Origin: Paenibacillus sp. S150
GTDB taxonomy: Bacteria; Bacillota; Bacilli; Paenibacillales; Paenibacillaceae
Reading direction: 5' to 3'
DNA length: 64,000 nucleotides
Assembly: GCF_019352175.1 (NCBI RefSeq)
Contig: NZ_JACBYI010000006.1
Location: 124,001 to 188,000 of the forward strand
The position numbers and the translations under genes are program-made. Numbering within the stretch: position 1 is the stretch's first letter; each line of letters opens with the position of its first letter. A model generated the notes under the pieces. That model was not told where the DNA came from and did not search any database. It saw only the letters and a program-made list of their open reading frames with translations. Below are positions 28,001 to 35,524 of the stretch, in pieces.

Positions 28001-28444
28001 TCCAAGGTAACCGTAACGATCACATACAGTGACGGCAAAACGAAGGATGTTACGGACAAGGCAGAGTGGAAAAGCGGCAGCTACAAAATTGTCACGGTGA
28101 CCAAAGGGACAGTCAAAGCGGTCGCTTACGGCAAGTCCTACGTGAGTGCGGCATACGGCGGCAAAACCGTTAAGGTGCCGGTCACGGTGGATGTGCTGAA
28201 ATATCTGGAGATCAGCCAGATGAACCTGACGCTGACGGCGGGCCAGTCCGTACAGCTGACGGCTACGGCTACCTTTGAGGACGGCAGTGAAGCCGATGTG
28301 TCCAAAAGTGCAGTGTGGTCATCAAGCAAGGAGCTGGTGGCAACCGGAAAGAACGGCCTTATTAAGGCGAACAGCAAAGGCTCGGCCAACATTTCCGTGA
28401 AATACGGCGGCAAGACCGTCAAGATTAAGGTTACTGTGAAATAG
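25085..28444 (+). CDS. Secreted protein with 13 bacterial Ig-like (Big2) repeats
   Basis: A 1119-residue protein with a signal peptide (about 1-29, ending LALAA) followed only by Ig-like group 2 repeats of about 83 residues. The repeat core W-S/T-S-S-D-x-x-V-A-x-V occurs 13 times, each followed by a GT-A-x-I/V-T-A-x-YG strand. No SLH, LPXTG or enzyme domain is seen, so anchoring is unknown. TTG 25085 has AGGAGGG 8 bases upstream. The 300 bp before it (24771-25070) are AT-rich without a recognisable element. Likely a surface or matrix protein. Neighbouring repeats are similar enough for recombination to change their number. Confidence 0.9.
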   Translation: MKKTSYNRFFAMVMSMLLVFGNGGLALAATTVTASKIVLSANELSLAIEDTQALTATAVYSDSTSGDVTVNSDWSSDKPSVASVYNGIVTAKAEGTATIVAVYTYSDGTKFSQAATVTVTKKVKALTQNVQSLDLRKGETGSVILTATFSDNATDATVADKAVWSTSDAAVATVVNGTVKGVSSGTAVITGVYGKKTVTVTVNVEVAKRIAVDQPELALLLNDSSPVVLTAVFADGTQENVTSLAVWSSSDEEVADVLKGVITGYKQGTAVITAKYGTKTTTVQVTVDQTSKLTVDDQSVFLKPEEAQQLKLTAVYPDGTAKDVTSTAIWSSSDSGIAYVYKGKVYGYTAGTATVTGTYGDKSAVVDVDVAVARYLDLSDESLSLKTSSTRALTLTATYADGSTEDVTSQAVWSSSNELVAYVKKGAVTTYKLAGTATLSAAYGTLETALEVEVGAVNKLVASEESVFLQPEDTKQLTLTAVAGDGSSSDVTSSAAWTTSDKSVALVSKGLITGYSVGTATITGTYNGVAATVTVDVGTARHLALSATSLNLAVNASKTLALTATFADGATADVTGKAVWSSSDEAVAFVAKGIITAYAEGTVTITASYGSKTVTLTTAVGKSNKLSVDDDTVFLRLNKTQQLVLTALDADGASSVVTDDAVWSTADENTATVTKGLITGYKTGATTVTAVYGGKTVTITVNVETASRLNLTISKLNLGLDQSKAVTVMASYGDGTSQDVTEDAVWSSDHADVADVSSGTITAYATGSAVITASYGGKSAAITVTAGTPNKLTLQAKTVELQEDETYQVTATGQYSDGSDKTLTDEVEWSTSDAKIASVEDGLITGVDAGTAVITAKAGTVTATITVNVGLVDELAANASLITMAAADKEQITLTATDSAGVETDVTADADWTTSKATVATVKKGLVTGVLKGKATITASYGGQQTSINIEVDQVSKIEASAISLAMKSGGTSKVTVTITYSDGKTKDVTDKAEWKSGSYKIVTVTKGTVKAVAYGKSYVSAAYGGKTVKVPVTVDVLKYLEISQMNLTLTAGQSVQLTATATFEDGSEADVSKSAVWSSSKELVATGKNGLIKANSKGSANISVKYGGKTVKIKVTVK

Positions 28445-28556
28445 GTGTGCAATTCCCGGCGATGATTACTCTACATTAAAATAAGAGGTTAAAAAAATAA
28501 GAGGATAACCTTGGGGAATATACCAGTGTAAATAACCTCTTCAAGTCTATTGCCTG

Positions 28557-28588
28557 CACCGCATTCCATGGAGAATGCGGTGTTTTTT
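28557..28588 (+). terminator. Intrinsic terminator after the Big2 protein
   Basis: Perfect 10-bp stem CACCGCATTC / GAATGCGGTG with a 6-base loop, then six T. Confidence 0.88.
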
Positions 28589-28591
28589 ATA

Positions 28592-28639
28592 AAGATAAGA
28601 ATGCATATGTTTTCGGGGTCCCCTCAAAGTACCTGAGCC
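28592..28639. repeat. Dispersed element B, copy 1 (GATAAGAAT...ATATGTTTT)
   Basis: Starts three bases after a terminator T-run and reads AAGATAAGAATGCATATGTT, then CGGGGTCCCCTCAAAGTACCTGAG. A nearly identical copy follows the terminator at 33222-33251, and a short copy follows the one at 56708-56744. Confidence 0.75.
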
Positions 28640-28683
28640 ACCTTGTTATTAACACCTTGATAATATCAAAAACATGTGTTAAT

Positions 28684-28716
28684 CTTATGTTAATAACAAA
28701 TTGTTAATAACATAAG
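28684..28716. promoter_or_regulatory. AT-rich inverted repeat upstream of SPFH gene
   Basis: CTTATGTTAATAAC and GTTAATAACATAAG form arms of 14 with one mismatch and a 5-base centre. Related TTGTTATTAACA and GTGTTAATC sequences lie 20-40 bp upstream. The placement just before the ribosome site suggests an operator or hairpin controlling the SPFH operon. Confidence 0.55.
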
Positions 28717-28735
28717 CTGACAGGAGGTAATGACC

Positions 28736-29791
28736 ATGTTCGGATTCAGATTCGTGAAATTCCAGCCCAGTGATTATGTGCTCAAAGTGAAGAACGGCAA
28801 GGTTGTGCGTGAGGGAGTGGGGCTTTCCTTTCATTATTATGCGCCTACGACTTCGGTCGTTGTGGTTCCGGTATCCTCCATTGATGTTCCGTTCATGTTC
28901 GAAGAAATTACGAATGATTACCAGACAGTGACTGTACAGGGACAGCTGACCTACCGGATCGTCGACTACCGCAAGACCACACAGATTCTCAACTACACCT
29001 ACAATTTGCGGAAAAATACGTATCTGTCCGACGATCCCGGCAAGCTGGCGCAGCGCGTAATCAATATTGCCAAGGTGCTGACCAAGAAACAGCTGGAGCA
29101 GCTGCCGCTGCGCGAAGCGATCCAGTCCAGCGAACGCCTGGCCAAGACCATTACCCAGGAAATTGAACGGAACGCGGAGATTGAGAAGCTGGGCATCGAG
29201 CTGATGGGCCTGTCGATACTGGCCATTGTTCCGAATAAAGAAACACTGCGCGCCCTGGAGGCGCAGGCCAGGGAAGAGATTCTGCGCAGCGCCGACAACG
29301 CGCTGTATGAACGCCGCAATGCGTCCATAGAACAGGAGCGCCGGGTGAAGGAGAATGAGCTGAACACGGAGATCGCCGTGGAGACGAAGAAGAAGCAGAT
29401 CCGCGAAACCCAGCTGGACGCCGAGCGTTCGGTGAAGCAGAAGCAGAATGCGATGAAGGAGGAGCAGCTTACCTTCGATACAGCGCTTGAAGAGAAGAAG
29501 CAGGAGCTGGTCGAACTGGCTGTAGCCAACCAGAGAGCCGAAGCGGATGCCAAGGCCTACGAGCTGTCGGCAGTGATGAATTCGCTCCAGGGCGTAGCGC
29601 CCGGTGTGCTCCAGGCTTTGACCAACGTCGGCATGAAGCCGGATAAGCTGATTGCGATCGCCTTCCAGGAGCTGGCGGAGAATGCAGGCAAAATTGGGCA
29701 GCTGAATATCTCGCCCGATCTGCTTCAGGGACTGATGGCCGGTTCGGCCGGAAACGGTGCGGGCACTCCGAGGGGAGGCGGGGGACGATGA
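28736..29791 (+). CDS. SPFH/Band 7 domain protein
   Basis: A 351-residue protein with an SPFH domain in about 1-190 (SIDVPFMFEEITNDYQTVTV, then RIVDYRKTTQILNYTYNL) and a long charged coiled coil at about 190-300 (EARAxxE-type, ERRVKENELNTEIAVETKKK in part), ending in a Gly-rich tail. No clear transmembrane helix, unlike most flotillins; a cytoplasmic or peripheral scaffold is likely. ATG 28736 is 8 bases from AGGAGG; ATG 28730 is too close. It overlaps the NAD-kinase-like gene by four bases, so the two proteins probably act together. Confidence 0.88.
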   Translation: MFGFRFVKFQPSDYVLKVKNGKVVREGVGLSFHYYAPTTSVVVVPVSSIDVPFMFEEITNDYQTVTVQGQLTYRIVDYRKTTQILNYTYNLRKNTYLSDDPGKLAQRVINIAKVLTKKQLEQLPLREAIQSSERLAKTITQEIERNAEIEKLGIELMGLSILAIVPNKETLRALEAQAREEILRSADNALYERRNASIEQERRVKENELNTEIAVETKKKQIRETQLDAERSVKQKQNAMKEEQLTFDTALEEKKQELVELAVANQRAEADAKAYELSAVMNSLQGVAPGVLQALTNVGMKPDKLIAIAFQELAENAGKIGQLNISPDLLQGLMAGSAGNGAGTPRGGGGR

Positions 29792-30915
29792 GCGGAACCC
29801 GGAGCTCAGAGAACAAAATCATCCTGATCAAGCGCAGGACCCGTCTTGAAGAGCTGGTGGTCCGCTACAATACGATCCAGCAGGCGCAGTTCTACATTGA
29901 ACGGCTGGGTGCGGATTTCAGCGATTATATCAGCGAGGATCTGCTCTACCGCAAGGCGGTGGAGACAGCTGTCATCGAGCTGGGTGCGGCGGGCCGGGTG
30001 CAGCTGCTGGAGCGGCAGCATGTGCCGAATTTTATCTTTGGGGATCAGGATACGGTAGTCGTGCTGGGACAGGACGGTCTTGTAGCCAATACGCTAAAAT
30101 ACTTGCACGGGCAGCCGCTGATCGGGGTCAATCCCGATCCGCAGCGCTGGGATGGCGTGCTGCTGCCGTTCACCGTCAAGGACCTGCGGCTTGTGGTGCC
30201 GGAGGTGTTCCGGGGGCAGCGCCGGGTGCGTGAGGTTACGCTTGCCAAAGCGGAGCTTAACGACGGGCAAAGCCTCTATGGCGTCAATGACTTGTTCATC
30301 GGCCGCAAAACCCATGTGTCAGCCCGCTATCAGGTGGAGCTGAACGGTGTCACCGAGCAGCAGTCCTCCAGCGGCATTATCGTATCCACCGGCATGGGCT
30401 CCACCGGCTGGCTCAAAAGCGTGCTCGCCGGAGCCGCGGGAATCGCCCGCAGCGCGGCGCAGCTGCAGGCGGACGCTGCGGCAGGCGGGGCGCGGGGGAA
30501 TGCAGCTTCTGCGGCAGGCGGGGCGCAAGCGGCAGCCGCGGCCGCGGGTTCTGCCACGGCTGCGGGAAGAGGCGGCCGCCCGGCAGTAACAGGCGCAGCG
30601 GCCGGGGAGGTAACCGGAGCACCGGCAGGGACATACACTGCGGTGCAGCCAACCGCTGCCGGGGTGGAGCAGCGGCTTCCTTGGGATCATCCGAACCTGT
30701 ACTTTACGGTTCGGGAGCCTTTTCCCAGCCGGACTACCTCGGCCGGGCTGGTCTTCGGACAGATCGGCGTCAGCCGACTGCTGAAGATCACCTCGCAGAT
30801 GCCGGAGGACGGCGTCATCTTCAGTGACGGCGTCGAGAGCGATTTCCTGGAGTTCAACTCCGGCGTGGAAGCGACAATCTGCCTCGCCGAGAAGCGGGGA
30901 CGGCTGGTGGTGTAA
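29788..30915 (+). CDS. NAD(+)/NADH kinase-like protein with Ala/Gly-rich insertion
   Basis: A 375-residue protein of the diacylglycerol/NAD kinase fold. VLGQDGLVANTLKYL stands for the usual GGDG nucleotide motif (second Gly replaced by Gln, Asp kept), and SSSGIIVSTGMGSTGWLKS matches the STPTGSTAY motif. Between about residues 220 and 290 lies an insertion rich in Ala and Gly, not expected in the family, built of imperfect repeats (for example AAGGA). The C-terminal strands (GLVFGQIGVSRL, VIFSDGVESDFLEF) resume the fold. Four-base overlap (ATGA) with the SPFH gene. Activity as a kinase is unproven. Confidence 0.75.
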   Translation: MSGTRSSENKIILIKRRTRLEELVVRYNTIQQAQFYIERLGADFSDYISEDLLYRKAVETAVIELGAAGRVQLLERQHVPNFIFGDQDTVVVLGQDGLVANTLKYLHGQPLIGVNPDPQRWDGVLLPFTVKDLRLVVPEVFRGQRRVREVTLAKAELNDGQSLYGVNDLFIGRKTHVSARYQVELNGVTEQQSSSGIIVSTGMGSTGWLKSVLAGAAGIARSAAQLQADAAAGGARGNAASAAGGAQAAAAAAGSATAAGRGGRPAVTGAAAGEVTGAPAGTYTAVQPTAAGVEQRLPWDHPNLYFTVREPFPSRTTSAGLVFGQIGVSRLLKITSQMPEDGVIFSDGVESDFLEFNSGVEATICLAEKRGRLVV

Positions 30916-30973
30916 TGTATGTATGAGCCGGGCGATATTCTCTGTAACACCTCCACATCGTATGTTTCGGTGA

Positions 30974-31216
30974 CGGAAACAACGGCAGAAATGCCTTTAA
31001 TTCCGCCCGGGTAGCCACAGGAGTGCGAAATAAAAGCAGAAATGCCTTTAATTCCGCCCGGGTAGCCTCAGGAATGCGAAATAAAAGCAGAAATGCCTTT
31101 AATTTCGCCCGGGTAGCCTCAGGAATGCGAAATAAAAGCAGAAATACCTTTAATTTCGCCCGGGTAGCCTCAGGAATGCGAAATAAAAGCAGAAATACCT
31201 TTAATTCCGCCCGGGT
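30974..31216. repeat. Tandem array 2: 51-bp units with hairpins
   Basis: Units begin at 30974 (degenerate), 31025, 31076, 31127 and 31178. Full units carry GCGAAATAAAAGCA-GAAA-TGCCTTTAATTTCGC-type arms, a stem of about 14 with one or two mismatches and a 4-base loop, followed by CCGGGTAGCCTCAGGAAT. The first unit has ACGGCAGAAATGCC, the arm type of array 1, joined to the array 2 right arm. Spurious frames cross the array because the unit is 17 codons long. Confidence 0.9.
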
Positions 31217-31290
31217 GGGCCAGGCAGTGGAACGACGATCAAACCAACTAACCGCCTGTGCTGCACAGAGCAACTGGTTATTAAAAGAGA

Positions 31291-31334
31291 AACGCTCTCC
31301 ACCGCAGGATCTTCTGCAGCGGAGAGCGTTTTTT
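31291..31334. terminator. Terminator between array 2 and the Gln-rich protein gene
   Basis: AACGCTCTCC / GGAGAGCGTT arms with an inner GCAG/CTGC stem and six T on the plus side. It lies 7 bases beyond the stop of the minus-strand gene and may serve both directions. Confidence 0.8.
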
Positions 31335-31340
31335 GGCTGA

Positions 31341-32039
31341 TTACTGTTGGAAGCTGCGTCCCTGGTTCATAGGAGAGCCGTTGGATGCGCCGGAGAAGGC
31401 AGATGTATGCAGCGGCTGCGAATTGAATGTCGAATTCAATGGACTATGCTGCAAATGCACTGGCTGTTGTCCGTAGGACGGATTGAAGGAAGAGTTGCTG
31501 GCCGGGCTGTAGCCTTGACCCGCGTTACCCAGGTGGCTGCCTTGGGCTCCGCTGTTTATCCCTTGCATCCCGGAGTTATTGAAGCCGGATGCCCCGATAT
31601 GTCCTCCTTGTGCTCTCAAAGTTCCAACCTGGCCGCCGGTACTGAAGCTCTGGCCACCAACATTGGAGCTCTGGCTTCCGGCATTGAAGCCTTGACCGGC
31701 ATTAAAGCCCTGGCTGACGGGATTGATGCTGTGCACTCCTGTATTGTAGGCCGGAACCGTCGGATTGTAGTTGGTGGTCTGGGAATTTTGCTCGATCTGT
31801 CTGATTACTTGTGAGACCTGCTGCAACTGCTGCATTGCAGTCTGATGGCCCTGGAGCGCCTGCTGGATCATCTGAATGGCCTTTTGGCTGTGCTGGCTCA
31901 GTTCTTCAAGCTTGGCAGCATGCTGTTGTTCTTGCTGGAGCAGCTGCTGATAATTCTGTGTGCCTTGCTGCGTCTCGGTCATCAGCTGCTGAATGATTTG
32001 TTCACCTTGATTGATCTGGCTGGAAATGTTTGAATTCAA
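31341..32039 (-). CDS. Gln-rich coiled-coil protein with Asn/Gly/Ser-rich tail
   Basis: A 232-residue protein that I do not recognise. Residues 1-90 are Gln-rich with heptad-like spacing (QQLLQQEQQHAAKLEELSQH) and should form a coiled coil. The rest is low complexity, with repeated GFNAG, NSGAQG and QGF motifs and no charged patch. No signal peptide or membrane segment. TTG 32039 is preceded by AAGGAGG at 8 bases. The composition resembles spore or phase-separating proteins, but this is only a resemblance. Confidence 0.65.
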   Translation of the reverse strand: MNSNISSQINQGEQIIQQLMTETQQGTQNYQQLLQQEQQHAAKLEELSQHSQKAIQMIQQALQGHQTAMQQLQQVSQVIRQIEQNSQTTNYNPTVPAYNTGVHSINPVSQGFNAGQGFNAGSQSSNVGGQSFSTGGQVGTLRAQGGHIGASGFNNSGMQGINSGAQGSHLGNAGQGYSPASNSSFNPSYGQQPVHLQHSPLNSTFNSQPLHTSAFSGASNGSPMNQGRSFQQ

Positions 32040-32282
32040 AATGTTTGCCTCCTTGGCAGATTCGGTTTTGTAATGCGCCTTTATTATCTCTGAGGAAAGT
32101 GCTGAATATTCATGGAATCCCGTTGCCCTTGCCGGCGGTTACGATTTTGTTACAGCTGCTTCAAACGTTCAGTGAACGAGCTGTCAGAGATAGGTACAGG
32201 CAGCTTTGCAACTTTTGCGGCCTTTATCCGTCTATGTAGAAAAGGGTTTCCATAATCAACCATAACCTGGAGGTGGGGCAGC

Positions 32283-33191
32283 ATGAATCAGCATGGTCAT
32301 TTTTTTGGACACAAGTCCATTTGGTCACGAAGCTTAACGGTATCACTGATGTTTACACTTCTGCTTACGTTTTGCTTCACAGGAGCGGCTCCGGCTTCGG
32401 CGGCGGCATCCTCAGACCTGATCATTGTGAACAAAAAAACGAATACCCTCGGTTATTTCAGCGGCGGCAAGCTGGTCCGGACCTTTCCGGTTGCTACAGG
32501 AAAAACCAAGAGTCTCACGCCTGAAGGCAGCTTCAAAATTGTCGTCAAGATTAAAAACAGGCCTTATTATAAGGAAAATATTCCCGGAGGCGATCCGGCG
32601 AATCCGCTCGGCGACCGTTGGCTGGGATTGGAAGTGAATGGCACAAAGGGGACAACGTATGCGATCCACGGCAATAACAATGAATCCTCCATCGGCAAAT
32701 ATGTCAGTGCCGGCTGCATCCGGATGCATAATGAAGATATTCACTGGCTGTACCCGCAAATTGCGAAGAACACAACGGTGGTGGTTACCTCTTCAGCACT
32801 CAGCTTGGAGAGCATTGCTGCCAAAAGCGGATATTCTCTCAGCTCCACGATGTTTGCGGGAACCTTCATTATTAATGGCAAACCGATTAAGCTTAAGGAT
32901 GATTTCATTCTGGAGAATTCACGTGTCTTTGTTCCATTGAGAGAGACTGTAGCCTTGCTGGGAGGCACGTTGAAGCTGGATGCGGGAAGCGGCAATCTGA
33001 TCATCACCATAGGCAACCGCATTGTGACGCATAAGCCGCTGTCCTCTCAAGCTGTCGCTCAGGGCAAAACGGTATCCATAATCGCTTCAAAAAATGTGAA
33101 TAACCGTCTGTATCTGCCGCTCGGCAGCCTGACAGAGCTGTTTGGCCTTCCGTTCCAATGGAACGCGAAGGACAAGGCGGTCATCCTGTAG
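32283..33191 (+). CDS. L,D-transpeptidase (YkuD) with copper-amine-oxidase-N type domain
   Basis: A 302-residue exported enzyme. A long signal region (1-41) ends ASAAAS. The YkuD domain (about 45-165) has AIHGNN with His129 and SAGCIRM with the catalytic Cys145; it should make 3-3 peptide cross-links in peptidoglycan or attach proteins to it. Residues about 190-300 form a stalk-type domain (INGKPIKLKDDFILENSRVFVPLRE), common in Paenibacillus surface proteins. GGAGGTGGGG lies before ATG 32283. Monocistronic, with its own terminator. Confidence 0.92.
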   Translation: MNQHGHFFGHKSIWSRSLTVSLMFTLLLTFCFTGAAPASAAASSDLIIVNKKTNTLGYFSGGKLVRTFPVATGKTKSLTPEGSFKIVVKIKNRPYYKENIPGGDPANPLGDRWLGLEVNGTKGTTYAIHGNNNESSIGKYVSAGCIRMHNEDIHWLYPQIAKNTTVVVTSSALSLESIAAKSGYSLSSTMFAGTFIINGKPIKLKDDFILENSRVFVPLRETVALLGGTLKLDAGSGNLIITIGNRIVTHKPLSSQAVAQGKTVSIIASKNVNNRLYLPLGSLTELFGLPFQWNAKDKAVIL

Positions 33192-33221
33192 ACGCCTTCA
33201 GCTTTTGTGGAATATCTGACC

Positions 33222-33251
33222 GCAGCAGGCAAAGAGCCTGCTGCTTTTTTT
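33222..33251 (+). terminator. Intrinsic terminator after the transpeptidase gene
   Basis: Perfect 9-bp stem GCAGCAGGC / GCCTGCTGC, loop AAAGA, then seven T. Confidence 0.9.
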
Positions 33252-33252
33252 G

Positions 33253-33328
33253 AAGATAAGAATTTATATGTTTTGGGGTCCCCGCAAAGTACCTGAGTCA
33301 TCATCGAAGCCAAGGCCACTTTGTGGGG
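33253..33328. repeat. Dispersed element B, copy 2, with extended hairpin
   Basis: AAGATAAGAATTTATATGTT, then GGGGTCCCCGCAAAGTACCTGAG, directly after a terminator as in copy 1. Here CCCCGCAAAGT (33280-33290) can pair with ACTTTGTGGGG (33318-33328), an 11-bp stem with one G-U pair and a 27-base loop. Copy 1 lacks most of the right arm. Confidence 0.7.
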
Positions 33329-33402
33329 TTGTTTTGAATAGCAGGAATTACAGGATAGGATATTGAAGCTTATAAAATAAGGTAAGGGAAGAAGGGGATT
33401 GG

Positions 33403-33885
33403 ATGAAAAGCATACGTACTGCCTGCTGTTTCGTGATTGGCAGTGTTCTGCTGGCGTCCTGCAGCAGTCCTTCCTATGGTCCCGGAGAGGCGGCGAAGCG
33501 CGGAGACATTGTGGATCACTATGGAAACTTCACGAATCTGGAGAGACTGGACACATTTCTCGAAAACGTGCAGAAGCAAAACAAAGACCGGGTAAGGGTT
33601 ACGCAGTATACAATTGAGGGCGATCCAATTTTCCATAATCTAACCTATGACGGCACAGATATTAAATACAAATTCGACAACTCCCAAGACGCCTTCGGAA
33701 GGACTGAGATCAGGACCAGCACCTGCAAGGGCATTGACAAGGCCGACAATTCTACAGTTTATGGGAGCCGGAAAATTGAGATGGTTGAATATAGTCTGGT
33801 CGATTGTTCTGGTGCCAACTCCGAGCTGGCGGAAGCGTTCAGGGTAGCTGTACCACAGGACCGTACGAAGAAAGGGAGTGAATAA
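33403..33885 (+). CDS. DUF4362-type lipoprotein
   Basis: A 160-residue lipoprotein; the lipobox is LLASCSS. The mature part (RGDIVDHYGNFTNLERLDTF, VRVTQYTIEGDPIFHNLTYD in part, IKYKFDNSQDAFG) fits the DUF4362 family of Bacillota. Function unknown. ATG 33403 is preceded by AAGGGGATTGG, a moderate site. The end lies just before a broken acetyltransferase gene. Confidence 0.78.
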   Translation: MKSIRTACCFVIGSVLLASCSSPSYGPGEAAKRGDIVDHYGNFTNLERLDTFLENVQKQNKDRVRVTQYTIEGDPIFHNLTYDGTDIKYKFDNSQDAFGRTEIRTSTCKGIDKADNSTVYGSRKIEMVEYSLVDCSGANSELAEAFRVAVPQDRTKKGSE

Positions 33886-33889
33886 TTCA

Positions 33890-34152
33890 ATGCCCGCTTT
33901 AGCCCGCCGCGGTTTGATGCCTGAGGATTTGGAGACGATCAGCAGCTTCGCCCAAAGTCCCGAAGAAATGTTCTACGTCAGCCCCAAATTTGATTATCCG
34001 TTGACACCGGAGCAGATTCTAACTGCCACAATACCAATACCAGAGCGCTGCTGTTCTATTGCAAACATGGATTTATCCCGTGCGGCTATAAGGTTATACC
34101 GAATGAGAAGGGAAGAAGGATAGTAGCCATTGAAATGCAGCGCACACTATAA
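33890..34152 (+). pseudogene. GNAT acetyltransferase pseudogene with internal deletion
   Basis: The first part (33890 to about 34030) encodes a GNAT N-terminus (LMPEDLETISSFAQSPEEMF, then YVSPKFDYPLTPEQ). Another frame from about 34040 encodes a GNAT C-terminus (RALLFYCKHGFIPCGYKVIP, then IVAIEMQRTL) ending at 34150-34152. The central acetyl-CoA-binding part, roughly 70 residues, is missing and the ends are out of frame, so the gene cannot make an enzyme. Confidence 0.8.
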
Positions 34153-34168
34153 AAGGGAGGAAACGGCC

Positions 34169-34765
34169 TTGCCGTTTCTTGTTAGGGGAGGGTTTGCGAT
34201 CAGAATCCGGATTATTGGCGGCTGCGGGAGCGGGAAATCCTACACGGCCAGGGCGTTGTCCAAGCGTTATGGCATCCCGTGCTATGAGACCGACAATTTT
34301 GTATGGGACAGAAGTGCAGCCAACCGGCGGAACACACCGGAGGCGAGGGATGCGCAATGTGCAGAAACCGCGGCTTTAAGCTCATGGATCATCGAAGGGG
34401 TGCATTATAAATGGGGAAGCGAGAGCTTCCGGCAGGCAGACCTTATTGTGTTAATCAGACCCAACCGGCTGGTACAGGATCTGCGGGTGATCCGGAGATT
34501 CATCAAAACAAGGCTTGGCCTGGAGCAGGGGAATTACAAGCAATCGTTCAGGAGCCTGTATGAGATGCTGTTTAAATGGAACAGGGATTATGCGCGGGTG
34601 GAGATGCCCGGAATTATGGAACTGACGGAGGAATACGCGCACAAGCGGATGGTTGTCACCGGTAATCAAGATCCTGAGCGGTGCATCGGCCGTTATATCG
34701 GGCAGATTCAGGCTGGAGAGCATGTTTTTTATACAAAAGAGGGGGGGAGGCGGCGTTATGAGTAA
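34169..34765 (+). CDS. P-loop kinase-like protein (adenylate kinase-like/topology modulation family)
   Basis: A 198-residue protein with Walker A in IIGGCGSGKSYTARALS at about residues 13-30, followed by YETDNFVWD, WIIEGVHYKW and LIVLIRPNRLVQDLRVIRRF. This is the pattern of small P-loop kinases annotated as DNA topology modulation or adenylate kinase-related proteins. TTG 34169 is chosen because AAAAGGGAGG lies 8 bases upstream; ATG 34130 lies within the preceding pseudogene. It overlaps the next gene by eight bases. Confidence 0.82.
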   Translation: MPFLVRGGFAIRIRIIGGCGSGKSYTARALSKRYGIPCYETDNFVWDRSAANRRNTPEARDAQCAETAALSSWIIEGVHYKWGSESFRQADLIVLIRPNRLVQDLRVIRRFIKTRLGLEQGNYKQSFRSLYEMLFKWNRDYARVEMPGIMELTEEYAHKRMVVTGNQDPERCIGRYIGQIQAGEHVFYTKEGGRRRYE

Positions 34766-35066
34766 GCTTGCGGCGTTTATCCTGGAAATGCTGAGAATGT
34801 TAATTATGCTGGTACTGACACTCCTTCTTCTGGGGGGGCTGGAGAATGCCGTTTTTAAGCGCTTGTACGGCTGGACGATAGATCCCGGGAGCGCTGCGGC
34901 GGGTAACCTCATTTTGTTTTTTGTGCTGTACCGCAACTATTGGCAGTTCAGGGGCTGGTTTAAATCGGACAAAAATCAGCAGCTGGGGCGGCGCCTGACT
35001 TTGAGCCTGGTCAGCCTTTCACTGCTGCTGATTTTGCTGCCTTTTGCTGTACCGCTGCTTATGTGA
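34758..35066 (+). CDS. Small membrane protein, unknown function
   Basis: A 102-residue protein with three hydrophobic segments (about 5-27, 43-60 and 80-100), positive loops (WFKSDKNQQLGRR). Not recognised. ATG 34758 overlaps the end of the P-loop gene and has GGGAGG 8 bases upstream, so translation is likely coupled. Confidence 0.7.
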   Translation: MSKLAAFILEMLRMLIMLVLTLLLLGGLENAVFKRLYGWTIDPGSAAAGNLILFFVLYRNYWQFRGWFKSDKNQQLGRRLTLSLVSLSLLLILLPFAVPLLM

Positions 35067-35084
35067 CTGGCGGAATGGGCGATA

Positions 35085-35177
35085 TTGAATATAATCGAGA
35101 CAGATGAAACGGACCTTGAGCTGATGGCGGAAGATGCGGAGCTGCAGAGGATGATCCGGGAGCTGCGGCAGATCTGA
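35085..35177 (+). other. Very short open frame, possible gene remnant
   Basis: A TTG-initiated frame of 30 codons encodes an acidic helical peptide (ETDETDLELMAEDAELQRMI in part). It reads like a protein C-terminus and lacks a good ribosome site. It may be the tail of a lost gene after the membrane protein; coding is not established. Confidence 0.25.
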
Positions 35178-35224
35178 GGCAGTCCGCTGTCTTTCAGCAG
35201 AGATGTGATAGTGCGGTAAGTGCT

Positions 35225-35403
35225 AAGTGGAAAAAGTAAAACTAATTAGAGCTATTTGGCTCCTAAACGATAAATAATGGGAAAAAGTAGAACTAATCGG
35301 ACCGGATCATACCAAATGTGGAAAATGTACCTGAAATAAGGGTAGAAAATCCCACTAACTACCGGTTACTGTAACGATTTTTGCAGATTAGTTCTACTAT
35401 TGC
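35225..35403. repeat. Dispersed repeat copy B (GTGGAAAAAGT family)
   Basis: AAGTGGAAAAAGTAAAACTAA at 35225, a second ATGGGAAAAAGTAGAACTAA near 35277, AAATCCCACTAACT in the middle and the reverse form AGATTAGTTCTACTAT at the end. Same order of parts as the copies at 9747 and 38255. Confidence 0.75.
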
Positions 35404-35524
35404 CAGCTAGCGGTAATGGACAGCGCAACAAAACCAAAAAATTACATATACCCCGCAGGATAATAGGATATTTTGGCGAAATGGATAGATTAATACAGTC
35501 AAAATATGAGGGAGGCACTCTCTA

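Noticed and set aside
30854..31273. Minus-strand frame of 139 codons across array 2
   Set aside because: Explained by the in-frame tandem repeat; it overlaps the end of the NAD-kinase-like gene.
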